Shown: positions 1-5,960, numbered from the stretch's first letter. The stretch is 5,960 nucleotides of DNA from Elusimicrobiota bacterium (GCA_023393825.1 JAEXBW010000115.1:1-5960), one strand, 5' to 3'. A program made the numbers and translations. Notes: generated by a model not told the origin, from the sequence alone.

Positions 1-1316
1 GCGGTATTTCCTGCGCACGCCTGTTAAAAAGACAGGGCATACAAGTTTTACTCAGCGAGGATAATGTTCTGCCTGTTGCCACAGGACTTGAGGGTATAGA
101 AGTTGAAGTCGGCGGGCATTCCCAAGCGGTATACGATAGCGATTTTATTGTAAAAAGCCCCGGTATATCTCATAGCCACCCCGTCATAAAAAAACTTAAA
201 AAACTTGGTAAACCTATTTTTAGCGAAGTGGAAATAGCTATGGCGTACACTCCTAAAGACTGCCAAGTTTTCGCCATAACAGGCACCAACGGCAAAACCA
301 CCACAACAATGATGCTTAGCGAAATTATGAAAGCCCACGCCAAAGAAGAAGGTTTGGGCCGCAAGGTTTACACCGTCGGCAATATAGGCAAACCATTTTC
401 TTCCGTCGCCGATAAAATAGAAGCGGGCAGCATTATTGTTATAGAAGTTTCCAGTTATCAGTTGGAAGATAGTTCTTACTTCCGCCCGTTTTCCTCTTCC
501 ATATTAAATATCACGCCCGACCACCTTGAACACCACGGCGGCCTTAAAAAATATATAGAAGCTAAGGCTAAAATTTTTGCGGACCAAACCGCCCGCCAGT
601 CGCTCATTATCAACGGTAGCGATAAGCATTGCCTAAAACTTATAGAAAGGGCAAAATGCAAAGTTTTCAGTTTTTCTTCCACGCCGCATCATCAGGTAAG
701 AATAGATGTTTTTTACGACGGGGACGAAATGATTTTTGCAGACGGCTACCGCATTAAACCGCCTAAACTTTTAATAGGCATACATAATGTGGAAAACGCT
801 ATGGCGGCTTCCCTTATGGCCTTTGCCGCAGGCGTCAGCCAGAGCGCGGTGCAAGAAGGTTTTGATACTTTTAACTGCGTTGAACACCGTATAGAATACT
901 TTGCAGATTATAAAGGCATTAAGTGTTATAACGACTCTAAGGCAACCAATGTTGACTCTACCGTTACCGCGCTTAAAGCTTTGCAAAGCGCAAACAGAAT
1001 TTGGCTTATCTTAGGCGGCAGGGATAAAGGCGCGCCGTACAAACCGCTTTTGCCTTTCCTTAACAATTTTTGCAAGCACGCCGTCTTGATAGGGGAGGCT
1101 TCCCCTATAATAAAGCAGGCGCTTTCGGGCCGCTTTCCCGCAACGGAAAAGGGTGATTTAAAATCTGCCGTGGAGTTCATTTTGTCTTCCGCACAAGAGG
1201 GCGATATTATGCTTCTCTCTCCCGCTTGCGCGTCCTTTGACCAGTTTAAAGATTTTGAAGACAGAGGCAAACAATTTAAGCAAATGGTAGCCGACTATAT
1301 CAAAGCGCATAAATAA
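1..1316 (+). CDS. murD: UDP-N-acetylmuramoyl-L-alanine--D-glutamate ligase MurD (5' end outside window)
   Basis: Cytoplasmic Mur ligase that adds D-glutamate to UDP-MurNAc-L-Ala with ATP. The frame is open from base 3 (first whole codon Gly, in GISCARLL), giving 437 visible residues. With a family length near 440-455, only about 10-20 N-terminal residues are missing, including part of the Rossmann-like UDP-binding start. Visible motifs: P-loop GTNGKTTTT at bases 282-308; the NITPDH segment followed by EAKAKIF, whose first Lys (564-566) aligns with the carbamylated Lys198 of E. coli MurD; HNVENAMAA; EHRIEYF; the MurD-specific DSKATN (933-950); LGGRDKG; and near the C-terminus SPACASFDQF. These separate MurD from MurC, MurE and MurF. 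The GTG at 228 is an internal Val codon (SEVEIAM), not the start. The gene faces the murC operon and ends 77 bp from it. Assignment is firm; only the start is unknown. Confidence 0.97.
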   Translation, partial: GISCARLLKRQGIQVLLSEDNVLPVATGLEGIEVEVGGHSQAVYDSDFIVKSPGISHSHPVIKKLKKLGKPIFSEVEIAMAYTPKDCQVFAITGTNGKTTTTMMLSEIMKAHAKEEGLGRKVYTVGNIGKPFSSVADKIEAGSIIVIEVSSYQLEDSSYFRPFSSSILNITPDHLEHHGGLKKYIEAKAKIFADQTARQSLIINGSDKHCLKLIERAKCKVFSFSSTPHHQVRIDVFYDGDEMIFADGYRIKPPKLLIGIHNVENAMAASLMAFAAGVSQSAVQEGFDTFNCVEHRIEYFADYKGIKCYNDSKATNVDSTVTALKALQSANRIWLILGGRDKGAPYKPLLPFLNNFCKHAVLIGEASPIIKQALSGRFPATEKGDLKSAVEFILSSAQEGDIMLLSPACASFDQFKDFEDRGKQFKQMVADYIKAHK

Positions 1317-1342
1317 AATATAAAGAGTTTATTTAAAAAAAC

Positions 1343-1374
1343 AAAACCCCCGCTCTTTTAAGAACGGGGGTTTT
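1343..1374. terminator. Bidirectional Rho-independent terminator between murD and murC
   Basis: The arms 1343-1352 (AAAACCCCCG) and 1365-1374 (CGGGGGTTTT) are perfectly complementary over 10 bp, six of them G:C. The 12-nt loop can extend the stem by three pairs (TCT with AGA) past one C-A mismatch, leaving a TTTA tetraloop. On the + strand the stem runs into TTTTTATTTG. On the - strand the transcript leaves the stem into a U-rich stretch, the complement of the A-rich 1331-1346. The hairpin can thus end both murD (+) and the dapA-murC run (-). This is read directly from sequence; activity is inferred. Confidence 0.88.
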
Positions 1375-1393
1375 TATTTGCTTTAGTTAAAAC

Positions 1394-2794
1394 TTATTTG
1401 CAACCGCAGGAGCATTTGCAACAAGAAGATTTGGCGGGATTATTATGTGCTTTAATCTGCGCCAATATTTCTTTTGCAAAGTCCGTTATTGTCGGGTCGC
1501 GCGCGCCCATAACCATAACAACATCACCTGGTTTGGCGCTGGCGGCTATATCGGCGGCAACTTCTTTTCTTGTTGCAAGCGTTCTCACGTCTACGTCGTT
1601 AGCTTTAAGCGGGTCGGAAATCATTTTGCTGCTGATATCCGCAGGTACAGTGCCGCCCGCGTAATAAACTTCCGCCAACCACAAAGTGTCGTCTTTTTTA
1701 ATGTTTGCGGTAAATTCCTCCACAAATTCTTTATGCAAAAGCTGCACGGAGGTATAGGCATGCGGCTGAAAGTAAGCCAACACTCTTTTTCCTCTTAAAT
1801 GCGCGGCCTTAAGCGTTGCGGAAAGCTTGTGCGGATTGTGAGCGAAATCGTCAATAACTTCTATTCCGTTTGCAATGCCGATGGTATTAAAGCGTCTGTA
1901 AACGCCTTTAAAATTTTCCAAAGCTTCGGCAGTTTTTTGCATATCCACGCCCATCTCCGCCGCAACAGCAATAGCGGCAAGCGCGTCCTTTACATAATGC
2001 TCACCGGGTAAATGCAATGTAAATTTTTGGCCGAGCGCGGTAAAAGTAGAACCGAATCCGTCTAAGTGTAAATCCTGCGCGTGAACATTACCTTCGGTTA
2101 AGCCGAAAGTTTTGCACGGTCCCGCAAGTTCTTTAAGGTTATCTTCCTGCGCGTTAATTATAAATTTATCGCAGTTAATACTGAATTTTTGGAAGAACCC
2201 TTTAAGCACATCAATTTCTTTATGGTCTTTTGCAAGGTTAAGCATAAGCCCTATTTTGGGGTGATAGTTAACCAATGTTCCGTCGCTTTCGTCGGCCTCT
2301 ATAACCAAAATATCACTTTTGCCTTTGTACACATTTCCAAAATAACCTTCTTCCTGTAAAGAGAGTAAAACTGCGCCAGTTATCAAGGAAGGCTCTTTGC
2401 CCGCGTGTCTTAAAATTTCAAACAGCATTGCGGTTGTTGTGCTTTTACCGCTTGTGCCTGATATTGCTATCGTCCAAGATTCTTTGACGTGTTTTGCCAA
2501 CAAGTCGGAGCGGTGCAATATTGGTATGGCATATTTTTTTGCTACCTGTATTTCAATATTATCAGGTTCTATTGCGGAAGTTAAAACAACAACATCGGTG
2601 TTGTTTCTTATGCCGCTGCCGTCCTGCGGGTAAATTTTTACGCCCAGTTTTATAAGGCTGTCCCACACGGGCAGTTTTGTAAAACCGTTATTTATCAAAC
2701 GGTCGGACCCTGTAACTTCGTCCCCCGCCATAGCGTGAATTTGGGCCAGCGCGCTCATTCCCACGCCGCCTATACCTACAAAGTGTATTTTCAT
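1394..2794 (-). CDS. murC: UDP-N-acetylmuramate--L-alanine ligase (MurC), divergent form with Cys-rich tail
   Basis: Product of 466 residues, normal MurC length, predicted to join L-Ala to UDP-MurNAc with ATP in the cytoplasm. The N-terminus has the MurC-type nucleotide-binding signature GIGGVGMSALA (7-17) and TGSD (28-31). The ATP P-loop is GTSGKSTTT (113-121), followed by EADESD (166-171), NLAKDH (186-191), DDFAHNP (315-321), FQPHAYT (342-348) and GARDP (430-434). Several differ from textbook MurC (GTHGKT, DYGHHP, FQPHR, GAGNI), so this is a divergent branch and a related UDP-MurNAc ligase activity cannot be excluded. Mpl is less likely because it shares the GTHGKT type loop. The last nine residues hold five Cys. 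ATG (2792-2794) overlaps the dapB stop by 4 nt, and AGAGAG at 2804-2809 is a plausible ribosome site 9 nt upstream. It is the last gene of the operon. Confidence 0.85.
   Translation of the reverse strand: MKIHFVGIGGVGMSALAQIHAMAGDEVTGSDRLINNGFTKLPVWDSLIKLGVKIYPQDGSGIRNNTDVVVLTSAIEPDNIEIQVAKKYAIPILHRSDLLAKHVKESWTIAISGTSGKSTTTAMLFEILRHAGKEPSLITGAVLLSLQEEGYFGNVYKGKSDILVIEADESDGTLVNYHPKIGLMLNLAKDHKEIDVLKGFFQKFSINCDKFIINAQEDNLKELAGPCKTFGLTEGNVHAQDLHLDGFGSTFTALGQKFTLHLPGEHYVKDALAAIAVAAEMGVDMQKTAEALENFKGVYRRFNTIGIANGIEVIDDFAHNPHKLSATLKAAHLRGKRVLAYFQPHAYTSVQLLHKEFVEEFTANIKKDDTLWLAEVYYAGGTVPADISSKMISDPLKANDVDVRTLATRKEVAADIAASAKPGDVVMVMGARDPTITDFAKEILAQIKAHNNPAKSSCCKCSCGCK
1397..1423 (-). other. Cysteine-rich C-terminal tail of MurC
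   Basis: The last nine MurC residues (458-466) read CCKCSCGCK: five Cys plus two Lys, preceded by a Pro/Ser linker (NNPAKSS). The frame stays open and ends in TAA at 1394-1396, 20 nt from the terminator stem. The ligase fold should be complete before this point, at the helix after GARDP that ends near residue 450, so the tail is an add-on. Clustered Cys suggest metal or redox chemistry, but no known domain is recognised and the role is unknown. Confidence 0.8.
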
Positions 2795-3459
2795 TTGTTT
2801 AAGCTCTCTGTGAAGTCCGTCATATCATAAAACCCGGGTTTTTGTTTTGCCAGCCACGCCGCAACTTTAACGGCGGACTGCGCAAACAGTTTTCTGTCCA
2901 AAGCTTTATGTGTTAAAATTATTTCCTCGTCTAAGGAAGGGGAAGTAAGTTTTAAAATGTGTGTACCGGGTACGGTACCTGTTCTTTCGTACGTAATTTT
3001 ATCCTGCTCAAAATTAATTGCGGCGGCCAAACTTTTTGCCGTGCCGCTTGGCGCATCTTTCTTTTGCGCGTGGTGTATCTCGTGCATTTCTTTAGCGTAC
3101 CCTTCGTAAAGCGCGGCAGCCTGCTTTATAAGTTGCGTAAACAAAAACACGCCTATGCTTACGTTGGGGGAATAAAAAACAGCTATTTCTTTTTCCTGCT
3201 TTAAGGTGTTAACAAAGTCTGCGGGCAAAGCTGTTGTCCCTGTCAGAAAAGCGGCCTTATTTTGCTTTGCAATATCAAAAGCTTCTTTTGCGCCGTCAGG
3301 CAGGGAAAAGTCTATAACTAAATCAAACTCTCCGCCTGTCATAACGCCGCTGTCGCGCTCTGCGGAAACCTGCAAGCCTAAAGAGGGATTCTCTTCTATA
3401 ATCCTCTTTATAAACTGGCCCATTTTGCCGCTTGCGCCGTTAATTAAAACCTTTGCCAT
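2791..3459 (-). CDS. dapB: 4-hydroxy-tetrahydrodipicolinate reductase DapB
   Basis: Reduces the DapA product to tetrahydrodipicolinate with NAD(P)H, the last shared step before the DAP branch variants. The N-terminus shows the dinucleotide-binding GASGKMG (8-14), then VIDFS (48-52), TGTT (73-76) and SPNVSIGV (97-104). The catalytic block EIHHAQKKDAPSGT (127-140) aligns H129 and K133 with the catalytic His159 and Lys163 of E. coli DapB, and the SGT segment binds substrate. THKALDR (183-189) and the PGFYDM ending are also typical. At 222 residues it is shorter than the E. coli enzyme (273), mainly because the stretch between the second and third Rossmann strands (about 32-46) is reduced; other bacteria also have compact forms. 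ATG at 3457-3459 overlaps the asd stop by 1 nt (TAATG), with GGAG at 3471-3474 11 nt upstream. Its TGA overlaps the murC ATG. Confidence 0.97.
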   Translation of the reverse strand: MAKVLINGASGKMGQFIKRIIEENPSLGLQVSAERDSGVMTGGEFDLVIDFSLPDGAKEAFDIAKQNKAAFLTGTTALPADFVNTLKQEKEIAVFYSPNVSIGVFLFTQLIKQAAALYEGYAKEMHEIHHAQKKDAPSGTAKSLAAAINFEQDKITYERTGTVPGTHILKLTSPSLDEEIILTHKALDRKLFAQSAVKVAAWLAKQKPGFYDMTDFTESLNK

Positions 3460-4337
3460 TATAATTTATGCTCCAGCAAATATTCCGCAATTTGTCTGCC
3501 GTTTAGGGCTGCACCCTTAAGCAAATTATCAAAAGTAATCCACATGTGGATAATATTTTTATCTTCAATATCTTGCCTTATGCGGCAAACGTAAACGGGG
3601 TCTGTGCCTGCGGCTTCTTTTGGCGTATAAACATTACCGTCGCACACAACGCCTTTTTGTGTTGCTATTAAGGCAGGGACGGTTGCCATATCAAAATCTT
3701 CTTTCGCTCTTATCGTCGCGCCAAGACTGTGGCTTACCATAACGGGTACGCGCACGGTGTGCGGGCGAACTTTAATTTTAGGCAGCTCCAAAATTTTTCT
3801 TGTTTCGTTTACGCCTTTAAGTTCTTCCGACGTATAACCGCTTTCTTTTATTGTGCCTACAACGGGTACGCAGTTGGCCTGATATTTGCTGCCTGCGGTT
3901 TCAAATTCTTCTATAAGTTTTTTACCGCCGCCGCTGATAGCCTGATAGGAACAAAAGAAAGCTTCTTCAAGCGTGTACTGCTTTTTTAAAGGGTTTAAAG
4001 CCATAACAAGCCCTGTCGTCGTGCAGTTGGGGCTGGAGATAAGCCAAGATTTATCCGTTATGGCGTGTGCATTAATCTCTGGTATTACAAGCGGCACATC
4101 TTCCTGCATGCGGAATTTGGCGGACATATCAATAGCATATTTAACCTTGCCTTTAAGTTTTGCGGCAAGTTCAAAGCTTATATCATCGTCCGTGCATAAA
4201 ATTGCTATATCTGTAGCTTCGGGCATATCATTTCTGCCGAAGTGTTTTATATTAACTTTGGTTGACATTCTGTCCAATTCTTTCAACATCAGGCGGCCAA
4301 CCGCGCCGTTTACACCGTATACGCCGATAGTCTTCAT
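3459..4337 (-). CDS. asd: Aspartate-semialdehyde dehydrogenase
   Basis: NADPH-dependent reduction of aspartyl phosphate to aspartate semialdehyde, the substrate of DapA. The N-terminus has the Rossmann motif GVNGAVG (8-14). The catalytic Cys is C105 in SSPNCTTT (101-108). YQAISGGG (131-138) matches the family YQAVSGAG, NETRKIL (177-183) is the usual helix, and RVPVMVSHS (196-204) supplies the active-site His at 203, with VS replacing the usual NG before it. DNLLKGAALNGRQIAE near the C-terminus is the dimer/closing motif. At 292 residues it is compact against about 335-370 for most bacterial Asd; the shortening lies mostly in the first 45 residues and in surface loops, while active-site motifs remain. 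ATG (4335-4337) overlaps the lysC TGA by 4 nt. Ribosome-site pairing is weak: GGGACGG 7 nt upstream, with GGAGAGG 16 nt upstream, so coupling to lysC translation is likely. Confidence 0.97.
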   Translation of the reverse strand: MKTIGVYGVNGAVGRLMLKELDRMSTKVNIKHFGRNDMPEATDIAILCTDDDISFELAAKLKGKVKYAIDMSAKFRMQEDVPLVIPEINAHAITDKSWLISSPNCTTTGLVMALNPLKKQYTLEEAFFCSYQAISGGGKKLIEEFETAGSKYQANCVPVVGTIKESGYTSEELKGVNETRKILELPKIKVRPHTVRVPVMVSHSLGATIRAKEDFDMATVPALIATQKGVVCDGNVYTPKEAAGTDPVYVCRIRQDIEDKNIIHMWITFDNLLKGAALNGRQIAEYLLEHKL

Positions 4338-5062
4338 TTAATTACCGTCCCAACCTCTCCGGTTTTGTAATAGATAATTCTTATTTCTATATTTTTTTCT
4401 TTCGCCAGTTTAATAGCGTCGGGGTGAAGCACATTTGCGCCTTCCAGCGCGAGTTTGTACATCACGTCAAAATCAAGTAAATTTAATTTTTGCGCGTCGG
4501 CGCTTTTGTTTGGGTCTTTATTATAAACGCCGTCAACGTCTTTAATCATTTCCACATGGTCCGCGCCAAGCTGGTCCGCAATAAACACGGCAGAAACGTC
4601 CGAGCCGCCGCGCTTTAATGTGGTAATTTCTTTGTGTTCGCCTATGCCCTGAAAGCCCGCGATAATAGGGATATGTTTTTGCTCAATTTCTTTTGCAAGC
4701 CTGTCGCTTTTAAGCGCCATAATATCCGCGCCCGCGTGTTGCGACGTGGTTATAAGCCCGATTTGCGAACCTGTCAAGGAAATCGCAGGCAGCCCCGCGT
4801 CGTTTAAAGCTATTGCAAGTAAAGCCACGCTTATGCGTTCGCCCGTCGTGATAAGCATATCAAGTTCGCGTTTATTAGGGTTTGTGCTAAGGCTGTAGGC
4901 ATTGTCCAACAGAATATCCGTCATATTGCCGTTGGCGGAGGCTACTATAACGGGCAAGGTGCCGCTTTCGTAGCGTTGTTTAATAAGTTTTACGGCGAGC
5001 ATAATTTTTTCTTTATTGGCAAGGGTATTGCCGCCGAATTTTAGTACGGAAATGTTCTTCAT
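4334..5062 (-). CDS. lysC: Aspartate kinase, catalytic domain only (no ACT domains)
   Basis: Phosphorylates L-aspartate with ATP, the entry to the aspartate/DAP pathway. The amino-acid-kinase fold carries aspartokinase motifs in order: KFGGNT (8-13, usually KFGGTS), SANGNMTD (42-49), GERISVALLA (74-83), LTGSQIGLIT (96-105), TTLKRGGSD (147-155), KDVDGVYNKDP (174-184) and GANVLHPDAIKLA (208-220). It then ends with GEVGTVIK, which matches the end of the kinase domain. Family members are usually about 400-450 residues with paired C-terminal ACT domains that bind lysine or threonine; here all of that is absent at 242 residues. The TGA (4334-4336) overlaps the asd ATG, so no decayed ACT sequence lies downstream and this is not a local frameshift. 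ATG at 5060-5062 overlaps the dapA stop by 4 nt; AGGA (5073-5076) is 10 nt upstream. The kinase identity is firm; freedom from feedback is inferred. Confidence 0.95.
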   Translation of the reverse strand: MKNISVLKFGGNTLANKEKIMLAVKLIKQRYESGTLPVIVASANGNMTDILLDNAYSLSTNPNKRELDMLITTGERISVALLAIALNDAGLPAISLTGSQIGLITTSQHAGADIMALKSDRLAKEIEQKHIPIIAGFQGIGEHKEITTLKRGGSDVSAVFIADQLGADHVEMIKDVDGVYNKDPNKSADAQKLNLLDFDVMYKLALEGANVLHPDAIKLAKEKNIEIRIIYYKTGEVGTVIK

Positions 5063-5943
5063 ATAAGTAATGTCCTGTCTGTCGCCGAAAGGATAGCGTC
5101 AAGCTTGTCCTGCGTTTCTTTTGCAATTGGCCCCAGCGGTAAACGAACTTCGCTTGAGCATAAATTAAGTTTTTCCAAAACATATTTACTGCAGGTGGGG
5201 TTAACTTCAAAAAAGCTGCCCGCAATTAAAGGGAACGCCGCTCGGAAGACTTGCATTGCCTCGTCTGTTTTACCCGTCGTAAAAAGCTTGTGCATTTTAA
5301 CAAACGCGGGGGAAAGCGTATTGCCCGCGGCGGATATTATAGCCTTGCTGCCAAGGCTCAAAAACACGGGCCATAAATCGTCATTGCCGCAAACATATTC
5401 CAATCTGCCGCCGCCAAACTTTACCGCCATTTCCGTTATATGCGTAATGTCGTAGTCGGATTCTTTTACAGCCTTTATCTGCGGCACTTCTTTAAGTAAA
5501 CTGTCAAAAAATTTAACGGATAATTTTTGGCCCGTTCTTCCCGGGATATGGTAAACCATTATCGGCAAACCTGCTTTTGCCGCAAGCTGATAATGTGCAA
5601 TCATACCGCTTAAGTTGGGCTTATTATAATAAGGAGTTACAACCAAAAGCATATCGGGGGAATATTTAACGGCTGTTTCTATATTTTTTAAAGTGGTTTC
5701 CGTACTGTTGCTGCCAACGCCCACAATTACCTTTGCTTGTTTATTTATTAGGGCGGTGGCGAACTTAAGTATTTCTTCTTTTTCCGCGCTTGTAAGGGCG
5801 GGGGTTTCCGCTGTGGTGCCTAAAATTACAAAACCGCTTACGCCTGCGGCAAGATGCTTTTGTATTAAAACTTCCAAAGCTTTAAAATCAATTTTATTAT
5901 CTTTAAACGGCGTAACTAAAGCAGGTAAAATTCCGTTAAGCAT
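5059..5943 (-). CDS. dapA: 4-hydroxy-tetrahydrodipicolinate synthase DapA
   Basis: Condenses pyruvate with aspartate semialdehyde, the committed step to DAP/lysine. The 294-residue length is normal for this TIM-barrel family. Motifs: LVTPF (9-13), GTTAET (42-47, usually GTTGES), GVGSNST (75-81), TPYYNKP (103-109), VYHIPGRTG (130-138) with Y131 and R136 matching E. coli Tyr133 and Arg138, and the Schiff-base lysine K160 in AVKES (matching Lys161). CGNDD (185-189) and the RLPLGPI ending are also typical. Small changes sit near the active site: Ala for Gly in GTTGE, His for Asn in YNVP, and ESDYD where EATGN or EASGD is usual. K55 and T83 fall at the E. coli allosteric positions His56 and Glu84, which suggests a lysine-insensitive enzyme. 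The N-acetylneuraminate lyase branch is unlikely given the dap neighbours and the YYNKP and RLPLGP motifs. It is the first visible gene of the operon. Confidence 0.96.
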   Translation of the reverse strand: MLNGILPALVTPFKDNKIDFKALEVLIQKHLAAGVSGFVILGTTAETPALTSAEKEEILKFATALINKQAKVIVGVGSNSTETTLKNIETAVKYSPDMLLVVTPYYNKPNLSGMIAHYQLAAKAGLPIMVYHIPGRTGQKLSVKFFDSLLKEVPQIKAVKESDYDITHITEMAVKFGGGRLEYVCGNDDLWPVFLSLGSKAIISAAGNTLSPAFVKMHKLFTTGKTDEAMQVFRAAFPLIAGSFFEVNPTCSKYVLEKLNLCSSEVRLPLGPIAKETQDKLDAILSATDRTLLI

Positions 5944-5946
5944 AAG

Positions 5947-5954
5947 CCCTCCCT
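5947..5954 (-). promoter_or_regulatory. Ribosome binding site of dapA
   Basis: Read on the - strand, AGGGAGGG lies 3 nt before the dapA ATG (4 nt from the GGAGG core). It is the strongest Shine-Dalgarno match seen in the window. It supports the ATG at 5941-5943 and fits an independently initiated first gene, unlike the weaker sites of the overlapping genes downstream. The spacing is slightly short. Only 6 bases remain upstream, so no promoter can be judged. Confidence 0.8.
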
Positions 5955-5960
5955 TTTAAA

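Larger units (their letters stand above)
1394..5943 (-). other. Putative operon dapA-lysC-asd-dapB-murC
   Basis: Five same-strand genes have no intergenic space: dapA/lysC, lysC/asd and dapB/murC each overlap by 4 nt (ATGA), and asd/dapB by 1 nt (TAATG). No terminator-like hairpin was seen inside the run, and the only terminator follows murC. The products cover the first four steps from aspartate toward DAP plus the first amino-acid ligation on UDP-MurNAc, so the unit looks tuned to cell-wall supply. The promoter must lie beyond 5960, and further genes may precede dapA. Confidence 0.85.

Noticed and set aside
926..1270. Open frame of 114 codons on the - strand opposite murD
   Set aside because: It is antisense to the conserved DSKATN to SPACAS part of MurD and shows no recognisable domain; it is a shadow frame.
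1310..1335. Perfect 8-bp inverted repeat TAAATAAA / TTTATTTA with a 10-nt loop around the murD stop
   Set aside because: It is purely A/T, so the stem is weak and likely chance in an AT-rich tail; the G/C hairpin just downstream is the convincing terminator.
2964..2982. Clustered GTAC palindromes (GTACCGGGTACGGTACC-like) that resemble an operator
   Set aside because: They lie inside dapB and encode the conserved RTGTVPGTH segment, so coding constraint explains them.
4334..4337. Possibility that lysC is frameshifted and once continued into an ACT domain
   Set aside because: Asd starts at the overlap and its N-terminal Rossmann motif occupies the following sequence, so no ACT remnant exists in any frame there.
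3973..4341. Open frame of 122 codons on the + strand opposite asd
   Set aside because: It mirrors the codons of the Asd N-terminal half, has no family features, and would run against a well-supported gene.
5105..5455. Open frame of 116 codons on the + strand opposite dapA
   Set aside because: It is a complement of the DapA C-terminal half with no independent support such as a ribosome site or known motif.

Overview
The window is about 98% coding and holds six genes in two convergent groups, all serving meso-diaminopimelate (DAP) and peptidoglycan precursor synthesis. On the + strand, bases 1-1316 encode MurD (UDP-MurNAc-L-Ala:D-Glu ligase), cut off at its N-terminus by the window edge. On the - strand, reading from 5943 down to 1394, lies a tightly packed five-gene run: dapA, lysC, asd, dapB, murC. 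The groups meet tail to tail at a 77-bp gap (1317-1393) that contains a strong hairpin with T/A tracts on both sides, probably a shared bidirectional terminator.

The five-gene run works as a unit. LysC phosphorylates aspartate, Asd reduces aspartyl phosphate to aspartate semialdehyde, DapA condenses this with pyruvate, and DapB reduces the product to tetrahydrodipicolinate on the way to DAP. MurC starts the stem peptide on UDP-MurNAc, and the convergent MurD adds the next residue, D-Glu. Junctions are 4-, 4-, 1- and 4-nt stop/start overlaps, which suggests one transcript with coupled translation. The later DAP steps (dapD/E or dapL, dapF), lysA and murE are not in view.

The main point of interest is regulatory. 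The aspartokinase is only the catalytic domain and stops where ACT regulatory domains would begin. DapA also carries Lys and Thr at the two positions that in E. coli DapA (His56, Glu84) help form the lysine inhibitory site. Both usual lysine feedback points therefore seem to be missing, as might suit a pathway dedicated to cell-wall DAP. MurC is also unusual: its P-loop, its domain 2/3 histidine motif and its C-terminal glycine motif depart from textbook MurC, and it ends in a tail with five Cys in the last nine residues.

The organism is a bacterium making DAP-type peptidoglycan, moderately AT-rich with compact enzymes and overlapping genes. Elusimicrobiota is a tentative guess from general style; the dapA-lysC-asd-dapB order is also known in Chlamydia. 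Neither placement can be proved from the sequence alone. I see no mobile element, CRISPR array, RNA gene or sign of recent transfer, and no wholly new system.
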